Source of the DNA: Galbibacter mesophilus
GTDB taxonomy: Bacteria > Bacteroidota > Bacteroidia > Flavobacteriales > Flavobacteriaceae
Direction of reading: 5' to 3'
Assembly (NCBI RefSeq): GCF_023721415.1
Contig: NZ_JAMQVC010000001.1
Coordinates: 1,178,001-1,242,000 of the forward strand
Length of the DNA: 64,000 bases
Positions 1 to 8,019 of the stretch are shown here, piece after piece. The position numbers were made by a program, and so were the translations under genes. The stretch's first letter is position 1, and every line of letters begins with the position of its first letter. A model generated the notes under the pieces. That model saw only the letters and a list, made by a program, of their open reading frames with translations. It did not search any database and was not told where the DNA came from.

Positions 1-23
1 AAAGAATCTAATAAAAAATAAAA

Positions 24-227
24 ATGAAAATTTTTACTATAATATTTATGTTGGTAGCGGTTGTTATGATCGGCGTAAACGTTACCATGCTCGACTTTGA
101 TAATTTATTCGAAGGAGACAGTTTAATCGCCTTAATCGGTATTGTAGCTGCCTTTTGTGCGATTTTAATTTTGGCAATATTTTATCAATCGAAGCGAATT
201 CAGGACAAAATAAAAGATCAGGAATAA
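24..227 (+). CDS. Small two-helix membrane protein, unknown function
   Basis: This 67-residue protein has two hydrophobic segments (about residues 4-22 and 34-53) separated by an acidic linker, and ends in a charged tail (QSKRIQDKIKDQE). That is the layout of a small inner-membrane protein with two spans. I do not recognise the family. Its TAA stop shares an A with the ATG of the next gene (TAATG), so the two are probably translationally coupled. The gene starts only 24 bases into the window, so what lies upstream is unknown. Confidence 0.7.
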   Translation: MKIFTIIFMLVAVVMIGVNVTMLDFDNLFEGDSLIALIGIVAAFCAILILAIFYQSKRIQDKIKDQE

Positions 228-835
228 TGTTGGACGTGTTGATTATTGGTGGCGGTGCCGCTGGCATGCAATGTGCTTTGGTATTGGGTTCAGCAAAGAA
301 AACAGCCTACGCCAGTGATAAGAATATTGCGATTGTAATGCATCAAAGGGCATCGCATCTACAATCGGCTTTGTTGAATAATGTTTTGGGTATTCCGGCA
401 GGTACTTCTGGAATGGAAATTTTGGAACAAGGCAAAAAACAACTCACCGATTTATATCCCCACGTTTCGCAAATCACCAAGGAAAAGGTTCTTTCCGTAG
501 AAAAGAAAGACGGTTTTTTTGAAGTTGTTACCAATAAAAACAAGCATTCAGCTAAAATCGTTGTTGTAGCATTAGGATACACAGATACTTTTTCTATCGA
601 CGGATTGATGAAATATGTCGAGCCGCACCGTTTATCCCCTGCTGAAAAGAACCGTGTTCAGCTTAGAAACAACAATTACTTGGTGGAAGAAAACCTATAT
701 GTTGCTGGAACATTGGCGGGAGGACGTAGTCAGTTTGCCATTGCCGCCGGAAGTGGCGCTCAAGTTGCTACCGACATACTTACGCTTTGGAACGGTGGAA
801 AACATACCAAGGTACACGATAAAATTGCAGAATAG
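227..835 (+). CDS. FAD/NAD(P)-dependent oxidoreductase, thioredoxin-reductase-like fold
   Basis: The N-terminus carries the dinucleotide-binding Rossmann motif (IIGGGAAGMQCA, residues 5-16), and the C-terminus has the FAD-contacting stretch NLYVAGTLAGGRSQ followed by a helix, as in the TrxB superfamily. At 202 residues it is shorter than true thioredoxin reductases (about 310) and has no CxxC redox pair, so it is not a classical TrxB. The frame is open further upstream, but the ATG at 227 overlaps the preceding stop and places the GxGxxG motif close to the N-terminus, so I chose it. The electron acceptor is unknown. Confidence 0.8.
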   Translation: MLDVLIIGGGAAGMQCALVLGSAKKTAYASDKNIAIVMHQRASHLQSALLNNVLGIPAGTSGMEILEQGKKQLTDLYPHVSQITKEKVLSVEKKDGFFEVVTNKNKHSAKIVVVALGYTDTFSIDGLMKYVEPHRLSPAEKNRVQLRNNNYLVEENLYVAGTLAGGRSQFAIAAGSGAQVATDILTLWNGGKHTKVHDKIAE

Positions 836-911
836 ATTTCTCTGCTGAAAATTTCACCCATCAATTTCTTGGCGTAATTATTGCTATATTTAGCTTGGAA
901 AACAAACGCTT

Positions 912-2375
912 TTGTACAACAAACTATCGCTTAGAACCCGCATCTTCATCACTATGATTTTTATAGTGGTACTGGCATCTGTTTTAATTGCCGGTGTAAC
1001 CATCTATCAATACAAAGAACAAGCGGAAGATTATCATAAAGCCTATTTGGAGCGGAAAGAAGACCAATTGAACGCTCAGATTGACTACATTTTAAAAAAC
1101 ACTACTTGGGAGGTTAAGACCGAAAATCTACAATACATTCTTGAATATAAACATGCTATTTATGAAGCTTCGGATGTACTCGATATAAACTTCAATGTAT
1201 ACGATCTTAACGGTAATCTAATCATAAGTTCTAAACCTAGGATTGAAGCTGATGAGTTTTCAAGAAAATTAGATTTTGATGTGATCCAAGGATTGGCCTC
1301 AAGTGCTAACAAAAGGTTTATTGAAAAAACGAAAGCCGCTGGAGACCGTTTTCAATCGTCTTACAGCTATATTTTAGATCCAAAATTTAAACCTATCGGG
1401 ATTCTTCACATTCCCTATTACGAAGATGATACCTTCAATAATAACGAACTAAAGGAATTTCTGCTCCGGCTGGCAGCGGTTTATATTTTGCTGTTGGCAT
1501 TGGCGGTTCTACTAGCCTATATTATTTCAAAATATATTACTCGGTCGCTTAAGGCCATAAGTGATAAATTACACCAAACCCGACTAAGTAAGCGTAACCA
1601 AAAGATTTATTTAGAAGACCCTAGCGAAGAAATTGGCGCCTTGGTAGATGCGTATAACGACATGATTGATGAATTGGAGCGCAGTGCCACCCTACTCGCT
1701 AAAAGTGAACGGGAACAGGCGTGGCGGGAAATGGCCAAACAAGTGGCGCACGAAATTAAGAATCCGCTTACACCAATGCGCCTGAGCGTTCAAAGTTTTG
1801 AAAGAAAGTTCGATCCCAGTGATGAAAATGCCAAAAATAAAATCGAAGAGTTTTCAAAAACACTTATTCAGCAGATAGATACCATGAGTAATATTGCTTC
1901 TGCCTTTGGAAGCTTTGCTAATATGCCTGCCCAACAAAACGAAACGCTCAATGTAATTGAAGTTGTAAAGCTTTCGGTTGATATTTTTAATGAAGATTAC
2001 ATTCGTTTTATTGCTGATGAAAAAGAGATTATTGTAAAGTTAGATCGTACCCAGCTTATTCGTGTAATTACCAATTTGGTGAAAAATGCTATTCAAGCCA
2101 TTCCAGAAGAGAGGGAGCCTAAAATCGTAGTGAACGTTTATACAGAAAAGGATACCGTTAAAATTTCAATTTCCGATAATGGCGTTGGGATTGCTGAAGA
2201 AAACCAAGAGAAGATCTTCGAACCCAAATTTACCACAAAAACTAGTGGAATGGGATTAGGTTTGGGAATGGTAAAAAATATCGTGAAAACGTATAGCGGA
2301 AATATAGGTTTGTCATCAGTTTTAGGAAAAGGTACGGTTTTCACAGTTTCTTTTCCTAAATTTAAAACAGAATAA
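912..2375 (+). CDS. Membrane sensor histidine kinase, NtrY-like
   Basis: Order of parts: transmembrane helix at about residues 10-30, an extracytoplasmic sensor region of about 145 residues, a second helix at about 178-205, a HAMP domain, a HisKA domain with the phosphoacceptor in VAHEIKNPLTPMRLS (His280), and a HATPase_c domain with the N box (LVKNAIQAI), G1 (DNGVGIAEE) and G2 (GMGLGLGMVKNI). The start is a TTG. The next ATG, at 954, would remove the basic residues ahead of the first helix (KLSLRTR), so the TTG fits membrane insertion better. No response regulator is adjacent, so the partner is unknown. Confidence 0.85.
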   Translation: MYNKLSLRTRIFITMIFIVVLASVLIAGVTIYQYKEQAEDYHKAYLERKEDQLNAQIDYILKNTTWEVKTENLQYILEYKHAIYEASDVLDINFNVYDLNGNLIISSKPRIEADEFSRKLDFDVIQGLASSANKRFIEKTKAAGDRFQSSYSYILDPKFKPIGILHIPYYEDDTFNNNELKEFLLRLAAVYILLLALAVLLAYIISKYITRSLKAISDKLHQTRLSKRNQKIYLEDPSEEIGALVDAYNDMIDELERSATLLAKSEREQAWREMAKQVAHEIKNPLTPMRLSVQSFERKFDPSDENAKNKIEEFSKTLIQQIDTMSNIASAFGSFANMPAQQNETLNVIEVVKLSVDIFNEDYIRFIADEKEIIVKLDRTQLIRVITNLVKNAIQAIPEEREPKIVVNVYTEKDTVKISISDNGVGIAEENQEKIFEPKFTTKTSGMGLGLGMVKNIVKTYSGNIGLSSVLGKGTVFTVSFPKFKTE

Positions 2376-2391
2376 AAACAAATAGAATTCT

Positions 2392-3168
2392 ATGGATTTT
2401 GAAAATATTATTACCGAAGTTGAAGATAAAATAGGGTTAATAACTATTAATCGGCCAAATAAGCTAAATGCGCTTAATAAAGCAACCATAGAAGAGTTGC
2501 ATCACGCATTTATTGCAATGGATGAAAATGAGGATGTACGGGCAATAATTATTACTGGTGCTGGTGAAAAGGCTTTTGTAGCTGGGGCAGACATTGCAGA
2601 GTTTTCTAATTTTTCGGTCTATGAAGGGTCTCAATTAGCCGCCAAAGGCCAAGAACTTCTTTTCAATTTAATTGAAAGCTTGGAGACACCGGTTATAGCC
2701 GCTATAAATGGTTTTGCCTTAGGAGGTGGTTTGGAGTTGGCTATGGCTTGTCATATAAGAGTAGCAAACGATCACGCAAGGATGGGATTGCCGGAAACAT
2801 CCCTCGGACTTATTCCTGGGTACGGTGGTACGCAACGACTTCCTCAATTGGTAGGGAAGGGACGCGCTATGGAAATGATTTTAACTGCAGGAATGATAGG
2901 GACGGAGCAAGCGCTCATGTCTGGCTTGATAAATCACATGGTAGCTCAAGAGCAGTTAATCCCTTTCTGCAAAAAAATGGCTGGAAAAATGATTAATAAT
3001 TCACCCGTTGCTATTTCGGCGGCTATCAATGCTATTAACGCCAGCTTTAGCGGAAGTGGTTATAAAAAAGAAATTGAAGCTTTTGGCGAATGTTTCGGTA
3101 CCGAAGACTTTAAAGAAGGAACCACAGCCTTTCTAGAAAAAAGAAAAGCAGATTTTCCTGGAAAATAG
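2392..3168 (+). CDS. Enoyl-CoA hydratase/isomerase (crotonase family)
   Basis: A 258-residue crotonase, the usual family length. It has the oxyanion-hole segment AFVAGADIAEF (about residues 62-72) and both acidic residues expected in a true hydratase: the Glu in ALGGGLELAMAC and the Glu in GLPETSLGLIPGYGGTQRL. It probably hydrates trans-2-enoyl-CoA in fatty-acid or aromatic-acid beta-oxidation. It follows the histidine kinase by 16 bases and may be cotranscribed. A strong hairpin terminator lies just downstream. The substrate chain length cannot be read from sequence. Confidence 0.9.
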   Translation: MDFENIITEVEDKIGLITINRPNKLNALNKATIEELHHAFIAMDENEDVRAIIITGAGEKAFVAGADIAEFSNFSVYEGSQLAAKGQELLFNLIESLETPVIAAINGFALGGGLELAMACHIRVANDHARMGLPETSLGLIPGYGGTQRLPQLVGKGRAMEMILTAGMIGTEQALMSGLINHMVAQEQLIPFCKKMAGKMINNSPVAISAAINAINASFSGSGYKKEIEAFGECFGTEDFKEGTTAFLEKRKADFPGK

Positions 3169-3173
3169 TTTCA

Positions 3174-3213
3174 AAACCCCAAAGATTTCCAAAACCTTTG
3201 GGGTTTATTTTTA
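3174..3213. terminator. Bidirectional intrinsic terminator
   Basis: Perfect 11-bp stem: AAACCCCAAAG (3174-3184) pairs with CTTTGGGGTTT (3196-3206), followed on the plus strand by ATTTTT. On the minus strand the stem is followed by the A/T tract of its partner arm. It sits between convergent genes (enoyl-CoA hydratase and GNAT), so it can serve both. A near-copy of the element occurs at 34290-34331. Confidence 0.85.
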
Positions 3214-3672
3214 ATGGTCTAATCGCTTCTCAAACAAGATTTTTAATCCGTTTTTGGAGGGTTCCGCACCAACGATGTCAAATCCGTTTTTTAAGTTGAA
3301 TTGCATCATGGGTTTGAACTTGTTGGTGGATTTGGTGGTTAGTTTTTGGCAGCCTTTCTCTGCGACGTATTTTTCTTGTATTGATTGAAGCTTTTTCGCG
3401 ATTCCCATTCGTCTGTATTCTTCTTTAACCCCGCCAACCCAACTATAAAAAGTATCAGGGGACGTTTCGTAGCCAATTTTAAATCCTACCACCTCGTTAT
3501 TTAAAGATGCGTAAACTGAAAATAGATTTTTAGCTTCTGAAATTCTTTTAAGGAAAGAATCTCTTTGGTAATCTTCAAAAATTTGGACATACACCTTTTC
3601 GATGAAAGCAATTTCATCATTGGAAAGTTTTCCTGAAATGGTGAAGAAATTAAGCTCTTCCATTGATTTCAT
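3211..3672 (-). CDS. GNAT-family N-acetyltransferase
   Basis: A 153-residue protein with the GNAT pattern: a beta-strand ending in WVGGVKEEYRRMGIAKKLQ (the acetyl-CoA pyrophosphate loop, R-x-x-G-I-A) at about residues 79-97, and a C-terminal segment with an NGFDIVG motif. It would transfer an acetyl group to an unidentified amine. Its start overlaps the end of the upstream HD-domain gene by 23 bases, which suggests cotranscription and coupled translation. The substrate is unknown. Confidence 0.8.
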   Translation of the reverse strand: MKSMEELNFFTISGKLSNDEIAFIEKVYVQIFEDYQRDSFLKRISEAKNLFSVYASLNNEVVGFKIGYETSPDTFYSWVGGVKEEYRRMGIAKKLQSIQEKYVAEKGCQKLTTKSTNKFKPMMQFNLKNGFDIVGAEPSKNGLKILFEKRLDH

Positions 3673-4306
3673 CGTAAAATTGCTTTAAAAAAGTTTCCAT
3701 GTAATCATGTCTTTTTTCGGCTAACTTTTTTCCTGTTTCCGTATTCATTCTATCTTTCAGCAATAAAAGCTTTTCATAAAAATGATTGATGGTAGGGGAA
3801 TCATTTTTCTTGTATTGCTCTTTGGTCATATTCATTTTTGGCTCAATATCGGGGTCGTATAATTTCCGGTTCTTGAAACCGCCATAATTAAAACATCGGG
3901 CGATACCAATGGCGCCTATGGCGTCTAGTCTATCGGCATCCTGAACAATATTAAGTTCAAGGGATGTAAACTTTTGAGAAAAATTACCGCCTTTAAACGA
4001 GATGTTCTCAATGATTTTAACCACATGATTTATTATGTTTTTTTTAACTCCGATACTACTTAAAAACTCTTGTGCCATTTTTGGACCAACCGTTTCATCC
4101 CCATCATAAAATTTGGCGTCTGCGATATCGTGTAGCAAAGCGCCCAGTCCAACTACTAGCGGGTCAGCTTTTTTTTCATCTTTGGCTATTAAAAGGGAGT
4201 TTTTAAAGACGCGCTGTATGTGGAACCAATCATGTCCGCCTTCTGCATTTTTTAGTGTTTCCTTTACAAAAGCAATGGTTTGCTCAATGGTATCGGTGTT
4301 GCTCAT
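3650..4306 (-). CDS. HD-domain phosphohydrolase (YedJ-like)
   Basis: The metal-binding HD signature is visible: GHDWFHIQRV (about residues 24-33), ALLHDIADAKFYDGDE (about 56-71) and DADRLDAIGAIGIAR (about 123-137). Its 218-residue length and motif spacing fit the small YedJ-like HD proteins of unknown substrate. It overlaps the GNAT gene downstream and ends 2 bases after the PlsC-like gene (which lies upstream in transcription), so PlsC, HD and GNAT look like one minus-strand unit. Confidence 0.8.
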   Translation of the reverse strand: MSNTDTIEQTIAFVKETLKNAEGGHDWFHIQRVFKNSLLIAKDEKKADPLVVGLGALLHDIADAKFYDGDETVGPKMAQEFLSSIGVKKNIINHVVKIIENISFKGGNFSQKFTSLELNIVQDADRLDAIGAIGIARCFNYGGFKNRKLYDPDIEPKMNMTKEQYKKNDSPTINHFYEKLLLLKDRMNTETGKKLAEKRHDYMETFLKQFYDEINGRA

Positions 4307-4308
4307 TT

Positions 4309-5043
4309 TTATGCTTTTATACCATTACTAACGATTTCCTCCACTTTTTCAATCAGTTCTTCCGCAGGAAGGTCTCTTGCACCGAGTGGTTTGTGAACGT
4401 CAAACGTAATGTTTATACCAATGCCCATTGGGAATTTACCGTAGCGAAGCGTTTTCCAAGAGTTATTGATGGAAATAGGCACCACATGCGCGTTCGGCAT
4501 TTTCTTCAATAGAATTTTTAAACCACCTGTTTGAAAGCGCTTGGGTTTTCCGTCCCTACTTCGGGTTCCTTCAGGAAAAATAACTACCGACCGATTGTTT
4601 TTATTGGCATAATTGGCAATGTTTATAATTTCTTTGAAAGCTTGTTCCTTGTCTTTTCGGTCTATAAGCGCAGAGCCGCCGTGCCGCAAATTATAGGAAA
4701 TACTAGGGATGCCACGACCCAACTCTTTTTTGCTGATAAATTTTGGGTGATGCTTACGCATATGCCAAATAATGGGCGAAATATCGTACATGCTTTGATG
4801 GTTTGCCACGATAATACAAGGCTTGTCTGTAGGAATGTTATGCGGATTCCTAAATATAATCCAATCGCCTAAAAGCAAGAGTGAGTATGCGAGGAAAAAG
4901 TTGAGAACATCTACACTTTTTTTATGCGCTTGGTAGCCAAAAACGTTAAAACATAGCCATTGTACGGGGTGAAAAATCACCAGTAGAAGTCCGAATACTA
5001 TAAAGTAAACGACCGTAAGTGGGTAAGCAAGTATTTTTCTCAT
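4309..5043 (-). CDS. 1-acyl-sn-glycerol-3-phosphate acyltransferase (PlsC family)
   Basis: The protein has the acyltransferase motifs in order: VANHQSMYDI (HX4D, about residue 81), a mid-region GGSALIDRKD, and FPEGTRSRDGKPKRF (about residue 159). A hydrophobic N-terminal segment (about residues 5-60) would place it in the inner membrane. The expected reaction is acylation of lysophosphatidic acid to phosphatidic acid in phospholipid synthesis. Length (244 residues) is typical. It is followed within a few bases by the HD and GNAT genes. Confidence 0.88.
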   Translation of the reverse strand: MRKILAYPLTVVYFIVFGLLLVIFHPVQWLCFNVFGYQAHKKSVDVLNFFLAYSLLLLGDWIIFRNPHNIPTDKPCIIVANHQSMYDISPIIWHMRKHHPKFISKKELGRGIPSISYNLRHGGSALIDRKDKEQAFKEIINIANYANKNNRSVVIFPEGTRSRDGKPKRFQTGGLKILLKKMPNAHVVPISINNSWKTLRYGKFPMGIGINITFDVHKPLGARDLPAEELIEKVEEIVSNGIKA

Positions 5044-5061
5044 TTTAAATTTTCAGCAAAA

Positions 5062-5493
5062 TTATTTTTTTAGTTGTTCTATTAAACTATAAACCTTTTC
5101 TTCTAACCTTGGTAAAACCGTTGCCGGTTCTTCAATATAATCATCTGCAAAATTCCAGTATTCAATTTCAGTTTCTTTGTCTGGAAAGAATTGCTTCATT
5201 AAATCCCTGTGTTCTTTTTCATCCAACGCAATAATACGATTATAGAAGTCGAAATCTTGCTTTGTGACGGGGATGGGCATTCGGGAAGTAGGAATAACTT
5301 CGATACCTTTATTTTTAAAATAGGTCTCAGTGTGTATAGAGACCGGCCCTTTGTTGCGTTTGGACAAGCGAAGTCCTTTGGAAAAGGCGGTATATGCTAG
5401 ACCTTTCTTTTCTGCCAAATGGTTAAAAAGCATTTCTGCAAACCTACTGCGGTAGTAGTTTCCTGTGCAAAGAAATAAAATTCGGTTTTCCAA
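5062..5493 (-). CDS. Low-molecular-weight protein-tyrosine-phosphatase-like protein
   Basis: The N-terminus FLCTGNYYRSRFAEMLF carries a C-x5-R phosphate loop (Cys9, Arg15), the hallmark of the LMW-PTP/arsenate reductase fold. At 143 residues the length fits. The usual Asp-Pro acid loop is not obvious; the candidate region reads ADDYIEEP. It might act on phosphotyrosine or another phosphoester. It stands 18 bases upstream of the PlsC gene on the same strand and may lead that operon. Confidence 0.75.
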   Translation of the reverse strand: MENRILFLCTGNYYRSRFAEMLFNHLAEKKGLAYTAFSKGLRLSKRNKGPVSIHTETYFKNKGIEVIPTSRMPIPVTKQDFDFYNRIIALDEKEHRDLMKQFFPDKETEIEYWNFADDYIEEPATVLPRLEEKVYSLIEQLKK

Positions 5494-5504
5494 AACAGTA
5501 ATTT

Positions 5505-5600
5505 ATCCCTCATCGAGGGGTTTTTCTCGAGGTTCCACCTGCCAAAAAAGCAATTTATGCTTGCCTGTGGCAAAGGAAGGGTTATCCCGAGATGATTGAT
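5505..5600. other. Structured intergenic region ahead of the LMW phosphatase gene
   Basis: A short hairpin, CCCTC (5507-5511) with GAGGG (5515-5519), is followed on the plus strand by GTTTTT. Further on there are partly complementary CCACCTGCC and GGCAAAGGAAGGG stretches. No reading frame is supported here. It may be a decayed repeat or a leader structure. No promoter could be assigned. Confidence 0.35.
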
Positions 5601-5615
5601 TTTCTTTAGGCAAAA

Positions 5616-5645
5616 TTAAAAAAACCACGTGTAAACGTGGTCTTT
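5616..5645 (-). terminator. Intrinsic terminator of the bacilliredoxin gene
   Basis: The stem ACCACGT (5624-5630) with ACGTGGT (5635-5641) and a 4-base loop is followed on the minus strand by a run of seven T. It lies about 35 bases past the stop of the minus-strand bacilliredoxin gene. The stem is also preceded by AAAAG in that direction, so weak function on the plus strand is possible, but no plus-strand gene needs it. Confidence 0.8.
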
Positions 5646-5679
5646 TAAGTTATAAATTGCCAAAATAAATAGTCTGTTT

Positions 5680-6090
5680 TTAGCAATGTTCGTTGTATGC
5701 TTCGGTAAGGTTGTCTGCAATAATCTCTGCTGGACGCCCTTCAATATGATGTCTTTCTAACATGTGTACCAATTCGCCATCTTTAAACAAGGCCATACAT
5801 GGAGAAGATGGAGGGAACGGAAGCATGTATTCACGCGCTTTGTCGGTTGCTTCTTTGTCAAAACCGGCGAAAACGGTGAATAGGTTGTCAGGTGTTTTAG
5901 CGTTTTTAAGGCTCATTTTAGCACCCGGTCTAGCGTTTGCAGCTGCACAGCCACAAACAGAGTTTACTACAACAAGTGTAGTTCCCTTTTTTTCCATGGC
6001 AGCGTCAACTTCTGCTGGGGAATGTAATTCTTGAAAACCTGCAACAACAAGGTCTTCTTTCATTGGTTTTACTAATTCTGCTGGATACAT
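5680..6090 (-). CDS. Bacilliredoxin, BrxA/BrxB (YphP/YqiW) family
   Basis: This 136-residue protein has the family's CGC active site (VNSVCGCAAANARPG, Cys46-Gly47-Cys48) and the C-terminal block PFPPSSPCMALFKDGELVHMLERHHIEGR. In the family it reduces bacillithiol-protein mixed disulfides after oxidative stress. The frame is open up to 6240, but a good -7 promoter element at 6238-6245 would sit inside that extension. The ATG at 6090 gives the family-length protein, so I use it. The leader is then about 140 bases. A perfect palindrome lies just upstream of the promoter. Confidence 0.9.
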   Translation of the reverse strand: MYPAELVKPMKEDLVVAGFQELHSPAEVDAAMEKKGTTLVVVNSVCGCAAANARPGAKMSLKNAKTPDNLFTVFAGFDKEATDKAREYMLPFPPSSPCMALFKDGELVHMLERHHIEGRPAEIIADNLTEAYNEHC

Positions 6091-6237
6091 AACTGTTATG
6101 TTTTTTAAAATTATTTTTGTTAAATACCTCGTTGAGGGTTTTGTTTCTGCATTACTGCAAACAGTTTGGGAGGTAGTTTTTGCCACCCCTAAAAATACCT
6201 TTCGGGAATACCTTGGATATCTTACATAATTGTGTCG

Positions 6238-6245
6238 CAAAGATA
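6238..6245 (-). promoter_or_regulatory. -7 promoter element for the bacilliredoxin gene
   Basis: On the minus strand this reads TATCTTTG, an exact match to the Bacteroidetes -7 consensus TAnnTTTG. No clear -33 TTTG is present; instead a perfect palindrome occupies that region (6260-6276). Transcription would start near 6231, giving a leader of about 140 bases. Confidence 0.6.
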
Positions 6246-6259
6246 AAGAAAAACATACA

Positions 6260-6276
6260 CTTTAGATAATCTAAAG
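6260..6276. promoter_or_regulatory. Perfect 8-1-8 palindrome, candidate operator
   Basis: CTTTAGAT-A-ATCTAAAG is perfectly symmetric around 6268. It lies 14 bases upstream of the -7 element of the bacilliredoxin promoter, where a regulator would overlap the -33 region. The divergent TerB/J-domain gene starts 37 bases away. The arms TTTAGA/TCTAAA recur in a second palindrome at 15074-15090, but with a different central spacing (3 against 5 bases). Fur-family or DtxR-family regulators are the obvious candidates; this is inference. Confidence 0.45.
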
Positions 6277-6312
6277 CCATGAGCTTTTTAGTGGAGTAAT
6301 ATCTCTTAGACA

Positions 6313-7101
6313 ATGACTTCTATTGAAGATAAATTAAACTTATATTTGACATCTGTTAAAAACAAACAAACTATGTTTAAATGGATTTTAGCCTTTGCGG
6401 GCTATTATTTTTTGCGGTTTCCTGGTGCTATTATCGGTTTTATTTTAGGAAGTGTAATAGATGGTTACAGAAAAGGAGGCATTCAAGTCTCTACTAATTT
6501 TAATAATAGAAACGAAGTTTCCCCTGCTGATTTTGAGTTGAACTTGCTTTCACTTTGTTCTATCGTGATAAAAGCAGATGGAAAGGTGAACGATAATGAA
6601 CTTCAATACGTTCGTTCGTATTTTGTTTCTACCTACGGAAAGGACAAAGCAAACGCTATTTTTAGAACATTTAATGAAGTAATTAAAAAAAGGGAGGTTT
6701 CTGCGGAAAGAATTTGTAATTACCTCAATCAAAGAACGCGTTATGAAGTGCGGGTCCAGCTGATTCATTTTCTCTTCGGAATAGCGCAAGCCGATGGCGC
6801 CGTAACCGAAGCCGAGACCTTAAAAATAAGGGAGATTGCTGGGTATTTGAGAGTTCATTACCGCGATTTTGAAAGCGTTATGGCAATGTTTGTTAAGTCG
6901 GCCGACAATGCTTATAAAATTCTGGAAGTTCGCAAAGAAGCCAGCGATGCCGACGTAAAAGCAGCTTATAGGCAGATGGTAAAGAAGTACCACCCCGATA
7001 AAGTGCGTACGAATGATGAAGCCATAAAAAAAGGCGCTGAAGAAAAGTTTAAGGAAGTGCAACGCGCCTACGAACAGATTCAAAAGGAACGCGGGATGTA
7101 A
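6313..7101 (+). CDS. TerB-like and J-domain membrane co-chaperone (DjlA-like)
   Basis: A hydrophobic segment (about residues 22-48, with LAFAGYYFLRFPGAIIGFILG) anchors the N-terminus. A TerB-like all-helical domain follows (about 75-195, with IKADGKVNDNELQYVRSYF and IAQADGAVTEAETLKIREI). A C-terminal J domain (about 198-262) contains the essential HPD tripeptide in MVKKYHPDKVRT. This is the DjlA architecture: a membrane-tethered partner that stimulates DnaK ATPase. The 262-residue length matches. It is transcribed divergently from bacilliredoxin. Confidence 0.88.
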   Translation: MTSIEDKLNLYLTSVKNKQTMFKWILAFAGYYFLRFPGAIIGFILGSVIDGYRKGGIQVSTNFNNRNEVSPADFELNLLSLCSIVIKADGKVNDNELQYVRSYFVSTYGKDKANAIFRTFNEVIKKREVSAERICNYLNQRTRYEVRVQLIHFLFGIAQADGAVTEAETLKIREIAGYLRVHYRDFESVMAMFVKSADNAYKILEVRKEASDADVKAAYRQMVKKYHPDKVRTNDEAIKKGAEEKFKEVQRAYEQIQKERGM

Positions 7102-7150
7102 TCCTTCAGAAAAAATCGAAGTAAATAAAAACCTTTTTTCCAAAAAATTG

Positions 7151-7158
7151 TAAGTTTG
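7151..7158 (+). promoter_or_regulatory. -7 promoter element for the HupE-like gene
   Basis: TAAGTTTG matches TAnnTTTG exactly and lies 25 bases upstream of the ATG at 7184, giving a leader of about 20 bases. No clean -33 TTTG is visible at the usual distance. Confidence 0.55.
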
Positions 7159-7183
7159 GAAAATCCTTTAATCGCTAATTACC

Positions 7184-7771
7184 ATGGATCAATTTTGGTT
7201 CTATTTTAAACTGGGTCTCGACCACGTTTTAGACATTAATGCTTACGATCATGTGCTGTTTTTCATAGCACTTATCGTTCCTTATACATTTGCCAATTGG
7301 AAAAAGATTCTTTGGCTAGTAACTATGTTTACCATAGGTCACACACTTTCTTTAATTTTGGCAACCTACGGAGTAGTAAGAATAAGCTCGAGTTTAGTGG
7401 AATGTCTTATTCCCGTTACCATTTTTATTACGGCTGTCTTCAATATTTTTACGGCAGGAAAAGGGGCTAAAAATGAAAAATTCGGACTCACTTTTTTTAC
7501 GACTTTGTTTTTCGGACTCATACATGGGCTCGGATTTTCCACGTATTTCAAACAAATAGTGGCCAGCTCTTCAAACAAAATAATTCCTTTGCTTGAATTT
7601 GCTTTGGGAATTGAAGCTTCACAAATTATTGTTGCTTTAGTCGTTTTAATAATAGGCTTTTTAATTCAGTCTGTGTTCAGGTTTAATAAGCGAGACTGGA
7701 TTATGGTTACTTCTTCCATTGTGGTTGGTTTTGTTATACCAATGTTATTGGATACATGTGCTTTTAATTAG
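7184..7771 (+). CDS. HupE/UreJ-family membrane protein
   Basis: A 195-residue protein with about six hydrophobic segments. It carries polar and histidine motifs typical of HupE/UreJ 2 proteins: GLDHVLDINAYDHVLFFIAL near the N-terminus, FTIGHTLSLILA, and FFGLIHGLGFSTYF in the middle. Members of this family are proposed nickel or cobalt permeases, but no hydrogenase or urease genes are nearby, so its substrate here is open. It has its own promoter-like element. Confidence 0.8.
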   Translation: MDQFWFYFKLGLDHVLDINAYDHVLFFIALIVPYTFANWKKILWLVTMFTIGHTLSLILATYGVVRISSSLVECLIPVTIFITAVFNIFTAGKGAKNEKFGLTFFTTLFFGLIHGLGFSTYFKQIVASSSNKIIPLLEFALGIEASQIIVALVVLIIGFLIQSVFRFNKRDWIMVTSSIVVGFVIPMLLDTCAFN

Positions 7772-7875
7772 GTTAAAATTAACGACCTTCCTTTTGTAAA
7801 TATATCCCAAAGCGGTTATCTTAGTCGACCTATGGGTTTTAGCAAGTAATATCCCAAGAATAAGGTTAAGTTATT

Positions 7876-7889
7876 TCGTTTTAAAACGA
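7876..7889. repeat. 14-base perfect palindrome
   Basis: TCGTTTTAAAACGA is perfectly symmetric and lies in the 248-base gap between the HupE-like gene and the dCMP deaminase gene, about 130 bases before the latter. It could be an operator for the downstream gene. No promoter could be confidently placed beside it. Confidence 0.3.
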
Positions 7890-7986
7890 CAAACAATGTA
7901 AAACCTTTGTAGAACATTAGGTTAAAAAATGCATCGTCGTTTTTTGCCTACTTTCAGCGGAAAAGTGCATACCCTAAAACAATTTT

Positions 7987-8006
7987 CCCGACAGCAGTCG
8001 GGTTTT
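7987..8006 (+). other. GC-rich hairpin with T-tract just before the deaminase gene
   Basis: CCCGAC (7987-7992) pairs with GTCGGG (7997-8002) around AGCA, followed by TTTT. It has the form of a small intrinsic terminator, and it ends 13 bases before the dCMP deaminase ATG. It may terminate readthrough from the HupE-like gene or act as an attenuator or leader hairpin. It could also be a short dispersed palindrome. Confidence 0.5.
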
Positions 8007-8019
8007 AAATTCTCATTTA

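Noticed and set aside
5680-6240. Longer bacilliredoxin with a 50-residue N-terminal extension
   Set aside because: An exact -7 promoter element (6238-6245) overlaps the alternative start, and the extension has no family match. The ATG at 6090 is used.
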